From Cohnella endophytica (GTDB lineage Bacteria; Bacillota; Bacilli; Paenibacillales; Paenibacillaceae): DNA of 64,000 nt. Location of the stretch: positions 558,001 through 622,000 of the forward strand of contig NZ_RBZM01000002.1 in the NCBI RefSeq assembly GCF_003628305.1, in the 5' to 3' direction. The notes under the pieces are model-generated. The model did not search any database. It had not been told where the DNA came from and saw only the letters and a program-made list of their open reading frames with translations. Positions 60,460 to 64,000 of the stretch are shown one piece after another (position 1 is the stretch's first letter; each line of letters begins with the position of its first letter). The translations under genes were made by a program, and so were the position numbers.

Positions 60460-60912
60460 ATGATTAAAAACGATATTTATGCGCAAGCAACGCTGACATT
60501 GAATGTTTCTTTCCGGATTACGGCCAGAAGTAAAACGCACGCTTTGGAGATGGCGGCATTCCAAGTTAATAAGGAGAATATTCTTTTGGATTGGATTCAG
60601 TTGGAGAACATCCAAGGCATTAAAGAAATACTTAAAGTCGAATGCATTGAATCTATCCTTTGGACTCAAGTTTATTCTACCGAATATAGCAATCAATTCA
60701 AGGTGGCCGGGTCGATTCGCTTAATGCTCCGTAAGGATACAAATAAGGGCAACCTCACGAAAACCGCCTATCGGCTCCCGCGGTCTACTATTCAAGAGAA
60801 ACCGATCTGGGTACTCCCGACATCGTACGAACCGATATTCACCCAAGTCTTGCATCAATCGTTAGAGTGGAACTCAGAGTCCAGAGAATCCAAAGAGCTA
60901 ATAGAAGCTTAA
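60460..60912 (+). CDS. Uncharacterised 150-residue protein
   Basis: A soluble protein with no signal peptide and no family I recognise. It begins MIKNDIYAQATLTLNVSFRITARSKTHALEMAAFQV and is rich in alternating beta-strand patterns (LEMAAFQVNKENILLDWIQLENI). It uses more AT-rich codons than its neighbours and stands alone between two terminators. AAGGAG lies 15 bases before the ATG, farther than usual, and a short ATG frame overlaps it. Its base composition and isolation could mean recent acquisition, but this is an impression. Confidence 0.6.
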   Translation: MIKNDIYAQATLTLNVSFRITARSKTHALEMAAFQVNKENILLDWIQLENIQGIKEILKVECIESILWTQVYSTEYSNQFKVAGSIRLMLRKDTNKGNLTKTAYRLPRSTIQEKPIWVLPTSYEPIFTQVLHQSLEWNSESRESKELIEA

Positions 60913-60930
60913 TCATATAATAGAACGAAG

Positions 60931-60966
60931 AGGCTGTCTCAAAAGTATTCACTTTTGAGACAGCCT
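60931..60966. terminator. Bidirectional terminator
   Basis: A 16-bp perfect stem (60931-60946 with 60951-60966) with an ATTC loop has A-rich and T-rich flanks. It ends the 150-residue gene and the minus-strand glycoside hydrolase gene. Confidence 0.88.
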
Positions 60967-60981
60967 TTCCCATGTGCTTGC

Positions 60982-62721
60982 TTATGGCGTTATCGTCCAC
61001 TGCTGATTGGTGGCGGGACTGCTCGAAGTCATCCATTGCACGACGTTCGCCCCATCCGCGGTCGAGGCTTGATAGACGTCTAACGCCTTACCGCTGTTGC
61101 GGTTAACGATCTTATAGTAGCTACCGACCTGTTCGATGCTCCATTGCTGGTTCGAACTGCCGGAAGACCCCGATGCCGTCCATTGCACGACATCTCCTCC
61201 ATCAGCGGTGGAAGCTTGGTAGACGTCCAACACTTTTCCGCTGTTTCGATTCGTGATCTTGTAATAACCGCTTCCTACCGATTCTATTTTCCATTGCTGA
61301 TTCGCGTTTCCGCTCGTCGTCCATTGGATGACATCGCCTCCGTCCGCGGTCGAACCTCCGCTTACGTCAAGCGCTTTGCCGCTGTGGCGGGCGATGATCT
61401 TGTAATAAGTATTCGGATCCCAACTGCCGCCGCTGCCACCCGAGCCATCTCCAGGTTTGATTACCAGCTGATATGCGGAATTCGCATTTAAGTTATTCAC
61501 CGTTAATTGAACGGAGCCGCCCGATACCGTGTAGTTGTTGCTCGAGATCAAATAAGTTCCGGAGGACGTAGTTTTGTTCGAATTATCTACGCCCCATACT
61601 TCAACCTTGGTAACTCCGCTCGTCTGCAACGCGGAAGGAATTCTTGTGAGGTTAAAGTCCAAGCTACCGCTTCCGCCTCCGAAGATGACCGCGGATAGCT
61701 TCTTGCCGCTATCATAATAACCTAGCCCTTGCATGGCTCCGTTCTCCGAAGGAGGCGTGACGTTGATCGTATTCCCGGAGAATCCTCCGTACCATTGGTA
61801 CAGGTACCAAGCGCCCGATCTCGTCTGGGAAGGTGTCAGCAATTCGTCCAGTTGCCCTTCCATGAACCAATAGGCTAGGCCGGCGTGAACTTTGCTGTTC
61901 TCGAACCGCGCCATGTATTGCGTCATTTTTCCCGGGTTGCCGAGCTCGGTGCTTTTCCCGTATTCGTTAATCGTAATCGGGCGGGCGGAGATGCCAAGGG
62001 AGTTCTCGATGCTCCGATAATCATTGTAGCTGTAATACCAGGTGCTCGTCGTATCGTCCAGTTCGTGCCAACTCGTATAATCCGGTAGCACGTTATTCGC
62101 TTTGGCGAACGTGAAGAAAGAACGGTAAGCCGCGCTATTGTAATGTTCGAAGTTCGGACCTACGATCTTCGCACTGGGATCGATCGAACGAATCAATTGA
62201 AATACCGTCTTCCAGTCGTTCTGGAAATTCGTAAGCTTGGTACCGGAGTTGCCATACCAGATCCAATCCGGTTCGTTAAACGGCACGTAGAGAAATTTCG
62301 TCCTGTTCGCGTTATTTTTCACTTGATTGGCGATCGTCGTCACTTTGTTCAAGTAATCCGAGAAAGTATTCGGATAAGGCCACTGCGCATAAATATCCTG
62401 CATGTAAATCTGAACGTATTTACCGCCCGTTCTGAACCATTTGTCTGCCACGACGAACGCATCGCCTCCGGAATGCTGCAAGCCTCCGGGAGCCATCTGT
62501 CCGGTCATGTCAAGTGAATTAAGCCCGGTCAAGTTGGAATCCGAAGGGGTCGAATTGTCAGCGAGCCCATAGAGGAAGCCGGTTGCGCCATGGAGCGGGG
62601 CACCGGTGGACGAGCCTAGATCGGCGGTCATGACGGGATTAGCCGCGAAGCTTGCCGACGGCAATACAAACAACAAACAGGTGAAAAGCGCCAGCGTAAA
62701 TACCAACAATCTTTTCTTCAT
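60982..62721 (-). CDS. Secreted clan GH-A glycoside hydrolase with ricin-type lectin domain
   Basis: This 579-residue exported protein has a signal peptide (1-26, ending SFA). The catalytic TIM barrel (about 30-345) carries FNEPDW with acid/base Glu150 and INEYG with nucleophile Glu253, the strand 4 and 7 glutamates of clan GH-A (GH39-like). A beta-sandwich (about 350-430) and a Gly/Ser linker follow. The C-terminal ricin-type beta-trefoil (about 440-579) has three repeats of GKxLDV and QWxxxSSxxNQQW, a carbohydrate-binding CBM13-like module. Beta-xylosidase or related activity is likely; substrate not determined. Confidence 0.88.
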   Translation of the reverse strand: MKKRLLVFTLALFTCLLFVLPSASFAANPVMTADLGSSTGAPLHGATGFLYGLADNSTPSDSNLTGLNSLDMTGQMAPGGLQHSGGDAFVVADKWFRTGGKYVQIYMQDIYAQWPYPNTFSDYLNKVTTIANQVKNNANRTKFLYVPFNEPDWIWYGNSGTKLTNFQNDWKTVFQLIRSIDPSAKIVGPNFEHYNSAAYRSFFTFAKANNVLPDYTSWHELDDTTSTWYYSYNDYRSIENSLGISARPITINEYGKSTELGNPGKMTQYMARFENSKVHAGLAYWFMEGQLDELLTPSQTRSGAWYLYQWYGGFSGNTINVTPPSENGAMQGLGYYDSGKKLSAVIFGGGSGSLDFNLTRIPSALQTSGVTKVEVWGVDNSNKTTSSGTYLISSNNYTVSGGSVQLTVNNLNANSAYQLVIKPGDGSGGSGGSWDPNTYYKIIARHSGKALDVSGGSTADGGDVIQWTTSGNANQQWKIESVGSGYYKITNRNSGKVLDVYQASTADGGDVVQWTASGSSGSSNQQWSIEQVGSYYKIVNRNSGKALDVYQASTADGANVVQWMTSSSPATNQQWTITP

Positions 62722-62814
62722 TAGAAAACCTCCGCTTCTTAATTAATGAATTGCCTTTCGTCGAAGCCTATCAACGCTCCTCTCCCATGCCTCACCCCCT
62801 TTCAAACTCTCTTA

Positions 62815-63756
62815 TTAATCGAGATTAATAATCAAGCCGGGCAGCTCTTCGGACATAAACTTGGCCTCTATGCTCCGGACGTAACTTTCCTTGAGCATTT
62901 CTGTGGCTTCGTCATAAGTAATCGTGGATTTTCGGTTAATCCTAATCACGTAATAGCCCCCTTCCGCTTCGAGAGGCTTGCTTATTTCATTCAAGGGCAG
63001 CATAAGAATGTCGTCGTGAATATCCGAGTCGATCTCATATAGGGGAACATCGGTAAGGAGTCCTTTTTCACCACGGGTTACGGGCAGATCCGAATATTCT
63101 GCGGCGAGATCCGCGAAGCTTCCTCCGTCCCTCAACTTCTCGGCGACTTCTTCCGCACGCGCCAAGGCTTCCGCTTTCGTACGGATTTGCGAATCTTTCG
63201 GCACATTTGCAATGAAGATTCGGTTCAGATCGAATCTATCGAAGTAATGCCGGTCGGCGTTCAACTTATAATCCCGCTTCAGATCCTCGATTTTTAAGGT
63301 GCTTTTCAAATACAGATCTCCATAAATTTGATTCTCGTAAAATCGGATCGCCTCGGCTTCCGTCAGGCGTAAAGCAAGCATACGATCTTGCAAGCTTTCT
63401 CCGTTCGAACTGAAGATTGACGCATATTGCTTTTTGAACTCTTCCCATTGTTTTTCCGCATTCGCTCGTTGGTCCCCCCTCTCCATGTTTCTGCCCCGTG
63501 CCGCCAGTATCTCGAATGCGATATTTTGAAGCACTGCCGTCCTATTGAATTTGGGATCTTCGAGTTGACCGGCAATCCCCGGCGTATAGAGCTGCATGAT
63601 CCTGAGGTAAGCATCATGCTCCTTCTTCCCGATCGTGCCCCCTTCATATTCGGCTATCGTCTTGTCATCCTTGGGCAACCCTATCGAAAGAGAAAAAATC
63701 CCGACTACCGCTATCGCGCAAAAACCGACAACGATTCCGACTTGCCGTAGCTTCAC
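62815..63756 (-). CDS. Peptidylprolyl isomerase, PrsA/SurA-type (parvulin domain)
   Basis: A 313-residue extracytoplasmic foldase. An N-terminal membrane anchor or signal (about 4-24, VGIVVGFCAIAVVGIFSLSI) is present; I see no lipobox. An N-terminal helical domain follows, then the parvulin domain (about 185-285, FIANVPKDSQIRTKAEALARAEEVAEKLRDGGSFADLAAEYSD and GYYVIRINRK). I chose the GTG at 63756, with GGAGG five bases upstream; a longer frame extends into the MCP gene region. It probably helps fold secreted enzymes at the membrane surface. An AT-rich inverted repeat overlaps its stop codon. Confidence 0.88.
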   Translation of the reverse strand: MKLRQVGIVVGFCAIAVVGIFSLSIGLPKDDKTIAEYEGGTIGKKEHDAYLRIMQLYTPGIAGQLEDPKFNRTAVLQNIAFEILAARGRNMERGDQRANAEKQWEEFKKQYASIFSSNGESLQDRMLALRLTEAEAIRFYENQIYGDLYLKSTLKIEDLKRDYKLNADRHYFDRFDLNRIFIANVPKDSQIRTKAEALARAEEVAEKLRDGGSFADLAAEYSDLPVTRGEKGLLTDVPLYEIDSDIHDDILMLPLNEISKPLEAEGGYYVIRINRKSTITYDEATEMLKESYVRSIEAKFMSEELPGLIINLD

Positions 63757-63826
63757 TGAATCCTCCCCCTTCAGGAAAGCATTTATTATATTCGTACAAT
63801 AGTTAGCTTCTCTGTTATTTGCTATT

Positions 63827-64000
63827 CTACCTACGAGAACGAGACTGCACCTCGTCCTCGATCGTAAATTCGGAGATTTCCGCATCCAAGTCGGACGCTA
63901 AACGTTGCAATCTTACCGCCAGCTCTTGAAGTCGGCCCGATTCCGATACTTGTTCATCGATGTTAGCCGATACTTCTTCGGTCGTCGCCGCCGTCTCTTC
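63827..64000 (-). CDS. Methyl-accepting chemotaxis protein, C-terminal fragment
   Basis: The last 57 codons of a gene entering from the right edge. EETAATTEEVSANIDEQVSESGRLQELAVRLQRLA is the characteristic heptad pattern after the signalling tip of a chemotaxis receptor, with likely methylation-site glutamates. The rest of the receptor lies outside the window. It ends 71 bases before the start of the PrsA-like gene, which may be co-transcribed. Confidence 0.85.
   Translation of the reverse strand, partial: EETAATTEEVSANIDEQVSESGRLQELAVRLQRLASDLDAEISEFTIEDEVQSRSRR

Noticed and set aside
62812-62831. AT-rich inverted repeat at the PrsA stop codon as a terminator
   Set aside because: Stem is AT-rich with a two-base loop and no T-run; only weak evidence, and it overlaps coding sequence.

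Overview
The window looks like chromosome from a spore-forming Gram-positive bacterium of the Paenibacillaceae (Paenibacillus/Cohnella-like). The reasons are strong AGGAGG-type ribosome sites, lipoprotein solute-binding proteins, three YesM/YesN-type two-component pairs each linked to a sugar-binding protein, an FTR1/EfeO/EfeB iron locus like that of Bacillus, and very large secreted multidomain glycan proteins. The sequence is moderately GC-rich and densely coded. I saw no insertion sequence, prophage, CRISPR array, tRNA or rRNA. Taxonomy is inferred from gene content only.

Layout. 1-8.5 kb: start of a YedK-like gene, a Gfo/Idh/MocA oxidoreductase, then a sugar ABC importer (two permeases and a lipoprotein) divergent from its sensor kinase and response regulator. 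8.6-20.4 kb: housekeeping and stress genes, namely a lipoprotein, DegV, NAD salvage (pncB-nadE), a Fur-type iron operon (efeU-efeO-efeB), a TerC-like membrane protein, and an HxlR regulator between an aldo/keto reductase and an MFS exporter. 20.4-28.7 kb: a second binding protein and two-component pair, with no permeases, facing a large secreted beta-helix protein. 29-37.5 kb: flavin monooxygenase and thioredoxin, glycolate/lactate oxidase subunits with a GntR regulator, and a MocR regulator with a DMT transporter. 37.5-52.2 kb: a large carbohydrate island. It reads binding protein, two permeases, kinase, regulator and two glycosidases on one strand, then a uronate operon (uxaC-uxaB-oxidoreductase) under a divergent AraC regulator. 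52.3-55.7 kb: a 1135-residue secreted beta-helix protein with PKD, four FN3, a four-Cys module and PA14. 56-64 kb: an unusual ketosynthase-III/haem-oxygenase-like fusion with an uncharacterised partner, small unknown genes, a LysM-CAP protein, a ricin-lectin glycoside hydrolase, a PrsA-like foldase and the end of a chemotaxis receptor.

How it works together. Most of the window serves plant or microbial polysaccharide use. Secreted enzymes with carbohydrate-binding modules would cut polymers. Lipoprotein binding proteins and permeases would import oligosaccharides, powered by an ATPase encoded elsewhere because none is present here. Cytoplasmic glycosidases would finish hydrolysis and UxaC/UxaB would handle the hexuronates. 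Each importer carries its own YesM/YesN pair. Two cre-like sites suggest catabolite control.

The most novel-looking locus is 56.1-58.9 kb. It encodes a KAS-III domain with an intact Cys-His-Asn triad fused to a haem-oxygenase-like domain rich in candidate diiron ligands, followed by a 293-residue partner of unknown function. Operator-like repeats were found next to the HxlR, MocR, GntR and AraC regulators and are listed individually.
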